NCBI GenBank assembly: GCA_026770025.1
Contig: JAMXDE010000014.1
Location: forward strand, 62,001 to 126,000
From: Craspedostauros australis
Lineage: Eukaryota > Bacillariophyta > Bacillariophyceae > Mastogloiales > Achnanthaceae
Length of the DNA stretch: 64,000 nt
Reading direction: 5' to 3'
A program made the translations under genes and the position numbers. Shown here in pieces: positions 62,892 to 64,000 of this stretch. Each line of letters begins with the position of its first letter. The first letter of the stretch is position 1. A model generated the notes under the pieces. That model was given only the letters and a program-made list of their open reading frames with translations. It was not told where the DNA came from and did not search any database.

Positions 62892-63305
62892 AGCAGATTA
62901 CTCGTGTCTGGAGAGAGAGGCCGACTTGTCTTTCGCTCCAATGGTAATAACTTGGACAGAGAGAGAGAGAGAGTACGCAAATCTTGACAATCTGAGAAAC
63001 CACAACGTAATCGAGGCTGTATTCTCCGGTTACAATTGTGTCAGCGCAGAGTCCTTGCAGAGCAGCAGTGCCAACTTGCCCAGGCGATTTGCCATCCCAA
63101 AGGGTGGCTGTCGAAATGTGTCGTCTCTACTGTATCGCGTGGTGCAGAGAGCAGAGTAGAGTTTTCCCCCACAGCGTCGATAGACAGAACTATTACTCTT
63201 TATTCGTAGAATACCAAGCGAACATATTACTCGTTGACTCTACTATACCCGTACTCGTGCATGGAAGTACACATGAAGTGCAGTACTGGTCTGCACGATT
63301 ACGTG
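62892..63305. other. convergent intergenic region, no gene seen
   Basis: 414 bp between the carrier gene and the partial gene at the window end. Contains a GA microsatellite (62957-62973) and three TACTCGT heptamers. Confidence 0.5.
62957..62973. repeat. (AG)n microsatellite
   Basis: Short AG dinucleotide run in intergenic DNA. Confidence 0.85.
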
Positions 63306-63998
63306 TCAGAATAGGGAATTTCTTTTCTTGCGTTGCAAAATCGACATGGCGCGAATAGCATCCTTCTCGGCACTGAGCAATGCCATGGCTTGCTTCAAAT
63401 CTGCAAGCGCATCTTCCTTAGCGTGCTCGATCTGCACAAGCTCCTCGCTTGAAATCCCGCCCTCGTGACCGTTTTTCATGTCTATATCATCGTCGACATC
63501 TGTCATGCCAGCCCCCCGGACACTCACGAAGTTGGAGGCCTCCATCGCCTGCATCAAGTCGTTGATATCAATCATGTGCGAGTTCTGACAATCATGGATT
63601 CGCTGGATACCGCGATTAGACCTCGCACGTATGGCAAGTATTTGATCAACCCCGTCTTCCAGATCTATCAGGAGTTTCGTGGCTTGTTGTATCGTCGGCA
63701 TCATATCAGCAGAAACTGGCGCTCCGCAATCAGTACCAATGCTGCTCAGCTCCCCACACATATGTCGCATGGTGACGTGATTTCCCAGAGATGATGTTGA
63801 TGTGGTGACGCCACTGCCATGCCCATTGCCGCTGTTGTAGTCGTCGCTCCTTTGTTCCGACATCATGGATTGGTCCCATTCATGCAAGTGTTCTCGAAGG
63901 AATGCATCCACCCTGCGTTTTTTGTCGTTTTGCATCGCCCGTGCGTTTGTGCCCGACTTGGATTGCAGTGGCCCGTAGAGTATGTCCACTCGAGACAA
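63306..63998 (-). CDS. unknown helical protein, 5' end possibly beyond the window
   Basis: Frame of 230 codons open to the right edge; no ATG occurs between the edge and 63935, where MQNDKKRRVDAFLREHLHEW could begin a 209-residue protein. Either it starts there or upstream coding lies outside the window. The sequence is mostly helical with Asp/Met/Gln-rich composition: PTIQQATKLLIDLEDGVDQILAIRARS, INDLMQAMEASNF, and a C-terminal coiled-coil-like ELVQIEHAKEDALADLKQAMALLSAEKDAI ending RKKRNSLF. A central NSGNGHGSGVTTSTSS stretch is low complexity. I do not recognise the family. Confidence 0.6.
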   Translation of the reverse strand: MSRVDILYGPLQSKSGTNARAMQNDKKRRVDAFLREHLHEWDQSMMSEQRSDDYNSGNGHGSGVTTSTSSLGNHVTMRHMCGELSSIGTDCGAPVSADMMPTIQQATKLLIDLEDGVDQILAIRARSNRGIQRIHDCQNSHMIDINDLMQAMEASNFVSVRGAGMTDVDDDIDMKNGHEGGISSEELVQIEHAKEDALADLKQAMALLSAEKDAIRAMSILQRKKRNSLF

Positions 63999-64000
63999 AG

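Overview
Nuclear DNA of a photosynthetic stramenopile, most probably a diatom. The case rests on spliceosomal GT-AG introns, a PsbP-family protein with a three-part leader (signal peptide, transit peptide, twin-arginine lumen signal), a second plastid protein whose signal peptide ends at an Ala-Ala-Ala-Phe junction like the ASAFAP motif of red-alga-derived complex plastids, and a membrane protein fusing a class III nucleotide cyclase to a phosphodiesterase, an arrangement common in diatoms. No mobile element, CRISPR array, rRNA or tRNA was recognised.

Layout. 0-9.6 kb: U2 snRNP A' (+), GPN1 GTPase (-), an unknown protein with a small beta-barrel-like motif (+), an unknown duplicated-domain protein (-) and a very acidic unknown protein (+). 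9.8-17.6 kb: two CSC1/DUF221 channel paralogues head to head, with introns at different sites. 18-24 kb: a CID-domain RNA polymerase II-associated protein, a secreted leucine-rich-repeat protein and a basic coiled-coil protein that may bind DNA. 25.5-28 kb: a secreted Cys-rich protein followed by a decayed secreted gene. 29.7-35.3 kb: RWDD2-like protein, a divergent pair of plastid genes (DUF1995 and PsbP-like) with a TGACGTCA palindrome between them, and a PPIL3 cyclophilin. 37-39.6 kb: NDR kinase. 41-44 kb: FAS1 adhesion protein with tandemly duplicated Cys-rich exons. 44.5-47 kb: plastid-type PPR protein with an acetyltransferase-like domain. 48.9-53.3 kb: receptor cyclase-phosphodiesterase. 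53.6-64 kb: OGG1, a TRPM-type SLOG domain joined to two membrane-hairpin (SLATT-like) segments, DRG2, a mitochondrial-carrier-family protein with a signal peptide, and a partial unknown gene.

All 17 introns found are 222-400 bp. Orientation alternates strictly over the first seven and last six genes. Housekeeping functions (splicing, Pol II assembly and CTD reading, translation GTPase, base-excision repair) are interspersed with lineage-specific secreted, plastid and signalling genes. The best candidate for a poorly described system is the SLOG-2TM protein at 55.9-59.0 kb, which pairs a ligand-sensor fold with membrane-effector-like hairpins. Exon structures were inferred by hand from reading frame, splice consensus and remembered family conservation; no search was run.
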